From Welwitschia mirabilis (lineage: Eukaryota > Gnetophyta > Gnetopsida > Welwitschiales), in contig JBOZIK010000001.1 of the NCBI GenBank assembly GCA_051453625.1, positions 64,365,946 to 64,423,320 on the forward strand: a stretch of DNA of 57,375 nucleotides. Reading direction: 5' to 3'. The notes under the pieces were generated by a model. That model searched no databases, was not told the origin of the DNA, and was given only the letters and a program-made list of their open reading frames with translations. This document shows, in pieces, positions 11,840-23,115 of the stretch (its first letter is position 1; every line of letters begins with the position of its first letter). Position numbers and translations under genes: made by a program.

Positions 11840-13127
11840 CATAATGAAACTTCAAAGGTAATATCTCATGAAAAGGATGAGACGCTAAATTGCAAAATCA
11901 ATTTATTAAAGACATCAAAAAGATTGAAGATGTCTTAAGTGAATATGTATAGAAAAGTAAAGATGTCTTGAATGTACTAAGCTAAAGCAGGTAACAGAGT
12001 TAATTCATTTTTACTAATACCTTACATTTCAAGTAAGTAATGTACTTGTACATCATGGATTTATGATCATGAAGGTTTAAGAATACTATAGTGTAAAATT
12101 CTTAGAATCTAGACAAGTTGACTTAATATGTCTACAAAAGTTAAAATTTTTGAAAAGTAGATGTTTATAAAAATAAAGACATCTAAAGTGAAGATGCCTA
12201 AAAAATTCAAGACATTTTGAACCGAAGTTTACATTGATTAAAAGAAAAGCTATGTACCTACATAATAGACATTAGCTATTCATTACATGTAGTTATAGAT
12301 TCAACTACTATCTTCTAAGCTCAAATGACTAGATCCTTCATAATGTTATAAAGCCTAGATGTTACAAATAAAAAAAGAACTTTTTAATATTTTATGTAAT
12401 CAATCAAACTTATAGATCTTGAAAGCTTGAGTAAAGGAAACCTATCATAAAGAAATCAAAAGATTTAGTAACAATGAGATAGTATTATTTAATCTCTTGA
12501 ATTTGGATCTTCATTATAATCATCTTCCTTATTCATATTCATGACAGTAATAACAACTTTAAGGATCTTAAACTCTTTATCAAAGCATATTCAGGCTTAT
12601 TGTGGTATTAAATTTTGGGTATTTCATTTTGTACTATCTTATTATTAAATACCGTTATAGAGCTTATTTCTTGAAATATCAAATACTCTATAAGGTAACC
12701 CTTGTAGAGGTGTTCATTGGTTATTATGCTTTTAAGAACTTGCTGAATGTAAGATTATTGTTTAGAAAAAAAACCATTATTTCCTTATGGGGAAGAGAGT
12801 GCTACCTTGTAAGGAGACTTTAATTGTTGTAATTTATGATACACCTATAAAAATCACTATTCCCTTAAGGGGTCGAAAGTGCTATCTTGTAAAAAGACTC
12901 TTACTTGTTATGAGGTTGGTGCTAAATCAAAGAATCACTATTTCTTAAATGTTAAGAATATTTAGAGATGTGAGTAGAAGCTACCCTCTATATGTGAACA
13001 TAATTAGGTTGGCAAACCAGATTATTTGGTAAAACCTTTTATTATGTATTTTTATTCTATTGTTTGATTTAAATTTTTATATGTAAAACTCATTCACGAC
13101 TCCCCTTTGGATTAGATTGATCCTAAA
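11840..13127 (+). repeat. Copia 5' LTR (plus strand)
   Basis: The right edge is set by the PBS at 13129. The end 'cattcacgactcccctttgg..' has the usual 'aTTCACcCTCCCC' copia LTR terminus. The left edge is approximate, where gypsy RNase H similarity ends. The U3 region (11900-12240) carries several GACATC/GATGTC boxes, as does the copia LTR at 55.2 kb, suggesting a related family. Two diverged copies of a block 'acca/tcactattyccttaaggggaagagagtgctaccttgtaaggagac' lie about 85 bp apart at 12770-12895. Confidence 0.6.
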
Positions 13128-13128
13128 G

Positions 13129-13140
13129 TGATATCAGAGG
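13129..13140 (+). promoter_or_regulatory. Primer-binding site (initiator Met tRNA), decayed
   Basis: TGATATCAGAGG differs from the canonical TGGTATCAGAGC at two positions. It sits between the LTR end and a gag start 40 bases downstream. Confidence 0.75.
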
Positions 13141-13178
13141 GGGTACTCACAAAAAGAATTAACTTTCTTGAGTGAACT

Positions 13179-15090
13179 ATGAAAGGGATTCCATCTGTTA
13201 GATCTTCACTCTTCAATGGGATAAATTATGACTATTAGAAGATGATGATGGGGGTGTACCTATAGTCTTTTGAGTTTTAAGTATGGTATAGCATAGAAGA
13301 AGGTTACATAGACCCTATGGAAATCATTACAAATGCTATAAAAAATATCAATACTCAAATCAAGAAAAGGAAAACTAGATAGATGAAGAAAAAGTGCATT
13401 CACATATGACTCTAAATCTAGAAATGCTCTTTATTTCACTTTATCTATAGAATATTTTAATAGAATAGCAGGTTTTCAAATGGTATAAGAAATTTGAAAT
13501 GTTCTAACTAGAATAATTAATGGTACTTTCATTATGAGATAATCTAAGATTCAAGTTTGGATAAATTAATTTGAAAATTTGAAAATGAACCAAGGAAAGA
13601 GAGTCCATAAGTACTTTACCAGAGTTGCAAACATTATAAATGTAATACTTGGCATTGAAGAGGATATTTTAAAAGAAAAGGTAATGCAAAAATTTATTAG
13701 AACACTAACCATTTATTATAGGCCTAAGACCATAGCCATTAAAGAATTTAGAAATTACAACACCATGAAGATAGAGAAACTATAAAGTGAAATTACAATA
13801 TTTGAAATGAACCTCATACAAGATGGAGCCTTGAAGAAGAAACCCCTTACACTTCAGGTAAGATAAATCACAAATAAAAGATTAAAAGGAAAGATAAAAG
13901 AAAATCATCAAGAAGATGATTATGATGAGGAAGATAAGGAACTAGCATTTATCACAAAAGAAGTAAAAAGAGTACTCTTATGTACGTATAATAGAAGAGA
14001 TGGGTTCAAAAGATCATTTAGATTTCAAGAAAAAGTTAAAAATAAATAATTCTTCTTTTTCAAATATTTTCAAAATAGACTGTTAGGTATGTGAAGGAAG
14101 AGGACATATTACCTTGAAATGCCTTAGTACTAATGAATTATAGAAATATAAACAAAATAAAAATTCCAAAAAGAAGAAATATATCTTTATTAGATGGGAT
14201 AAAGATGATGAGGCTTCAAGAACAGAAGTATTAGATAATAAGAAAACACATTCTTCCTACATGGCTATAGCTCTTACTCAAGATGAAAACAATGATTTAG
14301 AAGATGGGTATGATTTAGATATTGAAGATGACACAAATATAACTATTAAAGAAAAATATGATTTAATTTCTAAATAGGTTATTAATTTGCAAAAGTTATT
14401 TGTTAAGACAAAAATGGTTGCTTAATGTTTGTAAAAAGACATATGAATAGGAAAAGGATACATGTAGTAAACTATCGATTATAAACTCAGTACTTAATCC
14501 TAAGATTCATAGATTAACATGTGTTTTGAAGAATGTAAGATAGAAAACTTTAGATTTAAAGAAAATTTTTAAAAATTTACTCTCAAAAAAGAAAATTTAA
14601 ATATCATGCTTAGATAAAGTAAGATCCCAAAAGATAAGAGAGGATTAGAATACAATGAGGAAATAACTACCATTTTAGCCCTTCTATTTCAAAGGTAGAA
14701 TTATAAGCCAAGGTATGAGCACTTAACATATACAAATAAAATCATGTGCTATTATTGTCATTATAAATGAAATTATCAATATATATATCAAATAAAATTA
14801 AAGTATAGATACTATACTAACAATGATAAAAGGTATAGTAGATTAGTACATCATTTTGTGTAAAATAAACCAAGGAAAGTTTGGGTAGCTAAAGATAAAT
14901 TAGATCTTAAAATAGAAAAGAAACACACTTGTTACATGTATAGTAGTTATCAAAACACAACAAGTATATGGTAACCAAATACAACAATGATCAATTTGTC
15001 AATAAGACTACAAAATATCAAGGCACTAAAGGATAAATCAATTCATATAGAAACTTATAGATTGGGCTTCATCTAATTAGATAAGTAAAT
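13179..15090 (+). pseudogene. Ty1/copia gag remnant (plus strand)
   Basis: The start MKGIPSVRSSLFNGINYDY matches the copia gag opening ('rPPLFdGtNYayWK', with the Trp codon now a stop). A UBN2-like segment (13579-13785) reads VHKYFTRVANIINVIL and TIYYRPKTIAIKEFRN. A CCHC zinc knuckle (14081-14121) reads C-stop-VCEGRGHITLKC. An acidic region (14270-14360) follows, then a second Cys-rich patch (MCYYC, about 14740) and KPRKVWVAK (about 14870), the kind of sequence found shortly before copia protease. The protease itself is not seen: the family A LTR begins at 15214. Stops and frameshifts throughout. Confidence 0.8.
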
Positions 15091-15213
15091 AGGTAATACT
15101 CTTAAGATCTTAACTCCATTACACCTATCTTATGAGTTAAAATTATGATTAGATGTAAATATGTAGTTATACCTTAAATTATGTGTATGATTTTTAATAT
15201 CTTAAAGTGTTAT

Positions 15214-16439
15214 TGATAGGATCAAGAACCCTAGAGGGGGGAGAGGGGAGGATGAATAGGTTATTTTAGAAACTTAGAATCAAAAACACATTTAGTTAAT
15301 CTAATCACCACTTGCCTATAAAAATAATGACATCAAGAATGAACATATAAGAAATGAAAAAATAAAATTAATAAATCAAAAGATACTGAATCATAAACTA
15401 CTAGATTAGATGCACCTAGGATTTATAATGGTTTGGGAACTCCCCTACTCCACTCTTAATAATCTGCTTCTCTCAAGCTTAATATCAGATATCTGTTACT
15501 CCATAGTTTTTTCCACATTTAACTGTAATCCTTACAAGCATATTTTTATAGACCAAGTCTCAACCTTAACACTGGACTTTTGTAGGCTAACTCTCAACCT
15601 TTAACAATGTACTTTTGCAAGCTAAGTCTTGATCTTTAAAGTTAAATAGAATTGATGCAATGTAGCCTTGGTAGCTCTAATATCACACATTCAGTATTAG
15701 TATAATTAATGGAGCTCTTCTCTAATAGAATACAATAATGAAGTTTTTAGATCTGATTCTAAGTGAATTTCTTTTGCCAAGAATATATCTATTCAATCAA
15801 ATATAAAGCTATACAATGATGTATCAATCAAAAACACCACTTGATCTTTTAGATCCATAATGAATAAAATAATTTAGAAAAGTGCCAAAAGATTTCTAAG
15901 TCATCTCTCACCTAGCTATTTATAATGAAGGGTTACTAGGGTTTATTACAAATGAATTGTGTCTCCAACGGTTATAAATGGCTAGAAAACAACTAGGTAA
16001 TGGCTAGGTTATGGATACATAACTTTACAAATTTTTCTTTTATGCACCATCTAGTTGAACTTACAAAAATTTAATTGACCCCATGAGAACTTGGTCGATC
16101 CCATCCTGGGTTTGATTTACCCTTTGTCTCTTGGTTTGGAACTATGGATTATCAGCTTCTCAGGTCAATTCAACCCCATGAAAATCTAGTTGATCCTTTC
16201 TTCTTGATTTGAGACTAGTGACTATCGGCTCCTAAAATTTGGTTGACCCCATGAATATTCAATTGACTCCTTTCCTCTTAGTCTAGGACTATTGGTTCTT
16301 GAGATCATAGGTCGGTCGATCCCTTTATAATCCGTTGACCCCCACTGGAGGTAAACAAAACCGAGCCTTTTCTCTAATGTATTTTGATCCAAATCTTTCA
16401 CCTACAAAACTCAATCTCATTTGCATGTAATATGTAACA
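15214..16439 (-). repeat. Copia LTR, family A, copy 2
   Basis: It starts TGATAGGATCAAGAAC and ends near ..ATGTAACA. It matches copy 1 (4151-4891) for over 700 bp in the same orientation, including the 'gaactcccctactccactct' segment and the minus-strand TATA box (TTATAAATAG, about 15916-15925). No PBS antisense is visible next to the 15214 edge, and no related internal region follows on the right. It is therefore best read as a solo LTR inserted at the end of the plus-strand copia gag. Confidence 0.8.
16065..16345. repeat. Tandem repeat in family A U3, unit about 95 bp
   Basis: The pattern 'ttgaccccatgaga..ttggtcgatccc..ggactatggattatcagcttctcagg' recurs about three times. Each unit carries TTGACC or GGTCAA, the core of the WRKY-bound W-box; any regulatory role is inference. 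Confidence 0.65.
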
Positions 16440-17090
16440 ATTTACACTACACCAGAGAAATTAGTTTGACATCAATTGGTAAATATAGATATCAATTGGT
16501 AAATATAATCTAATAGTATTCCTTCTCATGGAGATGAATGGGTACCATGGAGTTCTTTAGTACCCATAGTATGTATTAATCCCTGTAAACATATCTCATC
16601 TTTTTTTATCTCTCTTTCCATTCCCTTTCCCTCTTCCTTGAAATTTCTTTATTTTTATTTTCTTTTTTACTTTCCCCCTCCAATATCATATATAGGTCTT
16701 GAGTTATATCCTCAAAGTATAAAATACAATATCTATAGAAATTTTTTTAAATATATCTAATACTAATATCAATTTAAATTTTATATATGAAAAATAAAAG
16801 CTAAAATAGTTGCTTAGAATTTCCTTTATCAAATTAGTCCCCTAGGAAAATAAGTAGTAGAAGGCATAAAAAATATTAAAGCATTAGATGATGAACTAAG
16901 TGATCCATTTACTTACCATAACTCTAGGTTTTAAGCAAGATTAAATCTTGGAACTTAAAATTCTCTAAAGTTTATCTCTTAGGTGATACTAATTTTAGTG
17001 AAATTTTTTAATTACCTAGAGTTTTAAATTAACAAAGGAGGGTTAAAGTCATGGCCCATAGGAATAGATTCATTAAACAGTATGTCTTTA
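16440..17090. other. Non-coding DNA between family A LTR and gypsy integrase end
   Basis: This holds a 21-bp direct duplication ('atcaattggtaaatata', 16470-16508) and a long pyrimidine-rich block (about 16600-16685). The block would read as a purine-rich tract on the minus strand, near where a minus-strand gypsy polypurine tract should be. No LTR of that gypsy element was recognised. Confidence 0.4.
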
Positions 17091-18145
17091 AACATAAAAT
17101 TTGAAAGAAAAGTTATTCTTAAGGCTTAGAATCTTGACAACACTATAAGAAAGCACTTTTACCACGTGAAAAAGTTCAGTCCACTTAGACATAAATGTAC
17201 TACAACTTTTATGGCATCTTGAAATACATAGTAAGAGTAGGTCATTAGGTTTAAAGGGTCTTTTAAGGATGTGCTTATCATGATAAGTTTATTTTTGTGG
17301 TGCATCCAATAAAGGTTTAATTAATTCATAGCTAGAGCCTTTCTAAAGAGTAAGTGCTAGTTCATTTGTCTTAATTAAGCTTACATCTTATAAGTTATCT
17401 ATGGGATTCTTTTTTAGTGCATTAAAGACTTATAACTTTGTATTCATATTCCCAAACAACATCTTTGCCACTACGTTTTTATAGTTCATTAGGAAATTAA
17501 AGTAGCTAGGAATGGTCTTCTTAAGATAAAGGGGAATTCTTTTAGGTTATCTTCCATCTTTAAAACTACAAGTCCATTAGATTAGTGTCCAAGACATATT
17601 CCATTATTCTTATGCATATCATAGTTGATTAATTAATAAATTATAGGGTTATTATTATTTTGTTTAGTTTTTTAAATCCAAGTTATTCACATAGTGAATA
17701 AAGCATTATATTCACACTAGGCCCTATGTCCATCAAGGCTTCATCTATCTTCTTGTTTTCTATAATGCATAGAGTTATTAGAAAACTAGGGTTTTAAAAC
17801 TTTAGTTGAATATTATCTCCCTTTAATTTTTGTTTTTCTTTTACTCTATACATATCTTTAAGGAACTTAGTGTAAGATGGATTTCCTTGATGGCATTTAA
17901 AAATAAAATATTTATTTTTACTCTTTTAAATATATTTAAGTACTTACACTTAAACTATTTCTTTTCTAATGAGGTAAGGAATTTGAGAAATGGGACTTTT
18001 TGTAATTATTTACATTTAGATATCTCCAAGTCATTCTCTTCATATTTCTTAGTTTTGGGTGTGACTTTAGGTAGGGTTTCAAATGTAGAAGAATTTTTCA
18101 ATTTGATTAACATATCTACTTATCTCAATACCACTTCTAAGTAAA
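17090..18145 (-). pseudogene. Athila-like Ty3/gypsy: gag end, protease, then integrase C-terminus
   Basis: Reading the minus strand from 18145: a segment resembling the linker before protease (VKINILFLNAIKEI, TKFLKD-like), then retropepsin (about 17800-17440). The retropepsin shows KKIDEALMDIGPSVNIMLYS, with D-I-G-P where DLGA is usual (17722-17730), and ends RRPFLAT-like and MLFGNMNTKL. Only about 50 codons later (17300-17100) comes YHDKHILKRPFKPNDLLLL followed by SKWTELFHVVKVLSYSVV. That is the integrase C-terminal region of Athila-like elements. Reverse transcriptase, RNase H and the integrase core are missing, so an internal deletion has joined protease to the integrase tail. Confidence 0.75.
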
Positions 18146-18362
18146 TATAGCATTAACTTTTTTAACCTTTGTTAGTTCCTTGATATCATTGACACATGTT
18201 GGGTTAGGAATAAATTAGGTTAAAAGCTTAACTTTTTTCTATTATTAAATGTAGTTAGTATGTAGGTTGTATTTTAGTTAGAGTAAGAGTGTTTTGATAT
18301 TTTCTTTGGATATTAGATTAAAATTCAAAGGTGGTTTTAAGTATTTAATTGAATATTTACAT

Positions 18363-18760
18363 TGACTCATGATAGTAGAGTATAAGAAGTAAAAAAGAAA
18401 AATAAACTTTTTGTAATATAAAGTGTTGTAATAATGAATAATCAAGTTATTAATAATATATTAATATTATAAAATAAAACTTCATGATTCATGTCTTAGG
18501 TAAGTGGTTCATCCAAGAATTACCTACCTAAGTATTTTAACTTAATACTTAGGCTTAAGTAATTCTTAGTATTTTATCACACTTCGTCTTATTTAATAGA
18601 TTGGAATAAGACTTCTTCTCTATTTTTACTAAATAATCTTTGTCTTTATATTATGTTTCATTAATAAGAAAGGTTGTGTCTTTTATATATGAAATAAAAA
18701 AAGTTAACCTATGTTTTGTTAATCAAGTTAAACATTATTTTACGTAATTATGTTAACTTG
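18363..18760. repeat. Terminal direct repeat, left copy
   Basis: About 400 bp; aligned by eye with 21578-21971, roughly 70 percent identical with small indels. Shared phrases include 'cttcatgattcatgtcttag' and 'agacttcttctctattttt'. Confidence 0.7.
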
Positions 18761-19389
18761 TGAATACTCTCCTTTAATTTTAGTATGATTTCATATTTTT
18801 GGACTTAGATCTTCATTTTGAATTTTATTTAGATCTTATTCATCTTTTCCTTTTAATTTTTTCCATTTAATTTGTTTTTTATATTTCCTTTTTCTTATCT
18901 CAATTTTTGTTATCTTTAGAACCATTGTAAAACTACTCATCTTCTTTGATTTCATCTTAGGAATAAGTAGGATAGAAATGATTGAAATAAACTCGTCAAT
19001 TCTAGTTTTTTAATGCATATTATTTCATCTTAAGGTATTATCTTAGTGATGATTAGCCATTTATGTTAATTCATTTTATTTTAATACTTTAGCTTGAATT
19101 TATTTTATGTAAACTAGTAAACAATTTATGGTAATTAGTATTGTTTCCTTCTTTAGAAGATAACTTATGACTTTTAAGTATTTGTTTTATGTTAAGGCAT
19201 GTTTTATTCTTGGATTAAGTTATAATAAAAGAAACACAGATACTTTTTCACAACTTCTTCTTTCATTGCTTTAATGAAAAATTAGATTTTACAAGCAAGA
19301 TATGCAGTGTAAAAAGGAAGATAAAATTTTATTTGATTATTATTAGAAAAAAAGTTGTTAGATTTAACAACTAATTTATCACATTTTTA

Positions 19390-19770
19390 ATTGATCATGG
19401 CTCACTTGGATCACTTATTTCTACTAGTTCAATTGGATCATTAGCATTTATAGTAATTTTCTCAAGTTGTTTTGGTATCTCCTTAGGTTAGATAGGTTTA
19501 AGAGGCTTTTCTTGCTCTTGGACTGGGGCTTACCATACGGTTCTTATTTAGGCACAAATATCATTAATATTACTTAATGATTTATTTAGGACCCTAGCAT
19601 CTTTATCCCTTTATTAAGAGATCTATCTCTTTTTTCCTTCAAATTGATTAACATAAAATTGTGCTTCATTAAATTCTTTTTGAAGTGCTTTGTATTCCCT
19701 AATTAGTTGAGTTGAAGATATAGTTCTTTTTTGTCTTAGTTAATTCTTTATTATTTCGTTTTTTTTCCTA
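19390..19770 (-). pseudogene. Unidentified coiled-coil coding remnant
   Basis: Directly downstream (minus strand) of the RPB1 piece, one frame reads SSTQLIREYKALQKEFNEAQ then FYVNQFEGKK, a heptad-like charged helix. After a frameshift come ARVLNKSLSNINDIC, EQEKPLKPI and ITINANDPIELVEISDPSEP, an acidic, proline-containing tail. Substitutions to stops are few for this neighbourhood. I do not recognise the protein. It could be the element's own gag-like ORF or a second captured host segment. Confidence 0.4.
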
Positions 19771-19774
19771 TTTT

Positions 19775-20092
19775 CTCATGGTTAATATCATGTTAAGTAA
19801 TTACCATCAAATGCTATTGATATATCATTGTATTACAAAGAATGACCAAGTGCTTGTAATTCATGTAGAACTCATCAAATGATTTCTTGTTGTTCTTGTA
19901 GTATTAGGTCTTCATAATAAACATATTTGTAGATTTTATATCTAATATCCATTCTTGTCATAGATTTTTTAGTCCTTTACTTTCATTGAAATTAATTATC
20001 TTTATTATCCTGATGAATACTCTCTTAATGTTTGGTATTCCTCTAAGTAAAATTTCTATAAGCTTATTGCTTGTAATTTGTTTTAAGAATGC
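19775..20092 (-). pseudogene. RPB1: RNA polymerase II largest subunit (RPB1) gene fragment
   Basis: A single minus-strand frame of 106 codons, broken by four stops, starts AFLKQITSNKLIE, continues LLRGIPNIKRVFI and QEWILDI, and ends YMNYKHLVILCNTM and HLMVIT-stop-HDIN. Eukaryotic RPB1 has, in this order, a 'FLKKIESNML..GI..I.KVFI' block, an 'EW.L.T.GV' block and the highly conserved 'YVNYRHLA.LCDTMT.RGHLMAITRHG.NR' block of its C-terminal catalytic half (Rpb1 domain 5). About 40 residues between the last two blocks are missing. RPB1 is the catalytic core of nuclear mRNA transcription; this piece cannot make one. It lies inside the repeat-flanked insertion, so capture of a host gene segment is the likely origin. 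The family call is firm; the capture route is inference. Confidence 0.75.
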
Positions 20093-21577
20093 ATTAACAT
20101 GAAACTTAACAAACTTAAAATACTTTTATTTACATTATTTTAGGTCATTGTTATCATGACTTCCTTTAAAATCAATAGTAATTTGATTCATAAAACTATA
20201 GATATAGATTAGAGAGAATAGTGAGTAATAATAGATCATTAATAAATGAAAGAACTATAAATGATTTGAAATGTAACTATTAGATTTTAGAATTACTCAG
20301 ATGTCACGAGAGACATGAAAGAATGCTAGAGCATAATATTTCATATCCATAGAACTTAAGCTTTAAAAAGAAAAGTAGAATAAAATTTTTACCTTTAACC
20401 TTTTTTATAGATGTATCCTATAGAGTTCACCATGGGAATTTAAAATGCTTTGTGTTTTAATTAATTTTATCTTGATTTGATTTTATAAGTTTATTTAGTA
20501 GCAAAACTTGTGAAGCATGTAATTATAAATTTTAGAAATTGTACATCTTAAGTACATGTTTATCTTAATTATTAAAGAAAATATAATGGAATGAGATCAT
20601 CACTATTTCATTCTAATAGTGTTTTGTCACATAAGAAGGAATAAGTTAGGCCATGTTATTTTTTCCAAGTTAAAACCCTATCTTTTTATGCTATTTTAAC
20701 CTTTGAACTAGAATCTTTAGTATATGATGAAGCTTATATTTATTTATTAGGAACATCATGGCATCGATTATGCTATCAATTTTCTAGTTTCATAGTTCTC
20801 TTCCTAGATGTTTTGGAAAATTTTTATAAAATTTCTAGCATGCTTTCTTTATGTATTTTATTAATATCGGTTTACACTGCTTTGTGTATCCTCTTAATGT
20901 TGGTATATTGGTTTCAACATTCTCAAACACAAGATTGTAATTCTTTGGTTACTAAATGGAGTTCATTCCTATCTTTTAGTACATCATAGTACTTTAGTAC
21001 TTCATTTCTAGAAATTTCCATCATAATATTTTTAATATGTCTTAATGTTCTTGATTTATCTCTTCAGTTTTATCAACTAGACTTATGGATCACTAATCTT
21101 CATTGAAGCCATATTTTCATTTTTTATAAAATATAAACCATGTAGGTTATAAAATTTAGTTTTTCTTGAAATTGGTTGCTTCAATTTTTACAACTTTAAT
21201 GCCTTATCATCAAATGAAAATAATCTTTACTTTCTTACTTCTTATACTTTTGATATTCAAATGAATCATTATCTTGTCTATTTAAATAATAACTTTCATC
21301 ATGAGGTGTATTTATTTATCAATGTTAGTTAAGAAAATAAGAAAATTATTTTACTTCATTAATATTTACAATCATCTATTATAGCTTTTTGGTGCTTTAT
21401 TAATAAACTTATTTTTTTCTCATATCATTCTTTCTGAAATTGTTTAACTTCTAAACCTAGAGCTTCATTAGGTTAATCTTCATTATTCTAAAACTTCAAT
21501 GTTTATCTTTGATTCTATGTCAAAATATAGTCAAGCAAGAGTAGTTTAATATTATGTTTGGAATTTCAATTTAGGTT

Positions 21578-21971
21578 GATTCATGATTAGTAGAAAATGA
21601 AAAGTAAAAATAAAAATCAAACCCTTTATATTATAAAGTATTTTAATAATGAATATCTAAATGATTAACAATGAATTAATATTACACAATAAGTCTTCAT
21701 GATTTGTATCTTAGATAGGTGTTCTATTCATGGACCACTTGCCTAAGTCTTTTTGACTTAAACTTGTATGACTCTTAGTGTTTTGTCATACTTCTTCTTA
21801 TTCAATGTATTAGGATAGCTCTTCTTCTCTATTTTTGAATAAATAACTTTTAATTTTAGTTTGTCTTCCATTAACAACAAAGGTTACATATTTTAAATAT
21901 GAAATATAACACGTTGATTCATTATTCATTAATAAATTAAATAATTGTTTTACACTAATTATGCTAACTTA
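21578..21971. repeat. Terminal direct repeat, right copy
   Basis: Partner of 18363-18760, same orientation, directly beside the gypsy gag C-terminal coding remnant. Confidence 0.7.
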
Positions 21972-21984
21972 CTAGAAAATTATA

Positions 21985-23115
21985 GTTTGAGACAGTTGTT
22001 TCATTTTTTATCTAAATGATAAAGAGTTTTATCCATTTGATTATTGAATTTATCTCATTTATTATTGATAGCCAATTTAGCATTCATCAAATATTTTAGA
22101 ACATCCTCTCATGGTCTACTATAAGATTAACTAGATGATTGTGAAGTGGCTGCTTTGCCATTTCATTTTTGATGAAAAACTAAAGTGATTTCTCTAATTC
22201 AACTTGTAAGTATCTCCAAAAGGAAATGAAGGTTTTCATGATTGTTATAATTACTATTATCATTCTAAAAAGGGCCTCTTATCTTGCATAATATGTACTT
22301 ATTAAATCACTATTTCTATGCATAGAAAAATAGGAGAACACTTACTAGTTTTATGTCCATCAAAAGTATGTATAGCACACATAGTTCCATCATTACTTCT
22401 TTTGAATTTAGATGTGTTAATATCATCTAACCTCTTAGTAGTGTGGTTTACGTTATTGAGTAAGGCTATCTTATCCTCTAATTTATATTTCCCTTATCCT
22501 ATATATTTATAATATTATTTATCTACTAAAATGCTTTTTTAGTAGGTTTATCCAAATTTTAGAGCTATCCTAAATTTTAAAGCTCTTAATTACATTTTCC
22601 AAAGTTTCCCATGCTTCTTCTAGCTCTTTAGATGTGAAATTTCTACTTTCATCATCTTTATTAGTTATCTATTTTTCACATTTAGTCCTTTTGAGAAAAA
22701 TCTCAATAATTTTTGAGCCTTAAAATCTTATTATACAAATCTCTTTAGTATGTCTTTAAAGTATTTAAGGATGTTGTGAAAAGGTTATTTATTTTGTTCT
22801 TTTAAGTTCATGATTTTTCATCTAAGATCATTACTTTTATGTGTTAGAAAGTATTTTCTAAGAACTCATGTAAAATCCTTTTATAAATTTAAAAAATAAG
22901 GTTTTATATTACATATCCAATATTTTACTTTTTCTTTTAAAGAGAAGGGAAAAATTTTTATCCTAAGTACTTCGCCTTGATCTCCTATGGTTGAAATAAA
23001 AGCCTCAAATTATCTTAAGCATTGATACATATCTTTAAAATCTAAACCATGAAATTTAGACCACAAATTGATGATAGATGATTTTATTTCAATTCTATTT
23101 ATATAATAAGATTAT
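21985..23115 (-). pseudogene. Athila-like Ty3/gypsy gag remnant (minus strand)
   Basis: From 23115 downward the frame reads FHGLDFKDMYQCLR, then FEAFISTIGDQGEVLRIKIF, PFSLKEKVKYWI, KYFLTHKSND and IMNLKEQNK. This is the Retrotrans_gag core ('FPFSLkdkAkyWL..lkp..i.sW..l..eFL.kyFp'). Next come KELEEAWETLENV (about 22630) and a zinc knuckle at 22338-22379, CAIHTFDGHKTSKC, with the second Cys now His. A helical tail (NAKLAINNK, MDKTLYHLDKKMKQLS) ends near 21990, where the inserted repeat begins. Many stops and frameshifts. Confidence 0.85.

Larger units (their letters stand above)
18363..21971 (-). mobile_element. 3.6-kb insertion with 400-bp terminal direct repeats, inside gypsy gag
   Basis: Direct repeats at 18363-18760 and 21578-21971 run in the same orientation; both begin TGAYTCATGAT and end near ..AACTT. 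They flank 2.8 kb of DNA. Outside them lie two parts of the same minus-strand gypsy element: gag ending near 22000, and the gag/protease linker starting near 18145. The segment is therefore best explained as an LTR-type element inserted into gag. Inside, on the minus strand, are an RPB1 gene fragment (19775-20092) and an unidentified coiled-coil coding remnant (19390-19770). I found no PBS, reverse transcriptase or integrase in it, and no clear target duplication; it looks non-autonomous. Confidence 0.6.

Noticed and set aside
12602-12823. 73-codon plus-strand frame
   Set aside because: Lies wholly within the copia LTR upstream of its PBS.
17830-18144. 104-codon plus-strand frame
   Set aside because: It is the shadow of the minus-strand gag-protease linker, which has family motifs.
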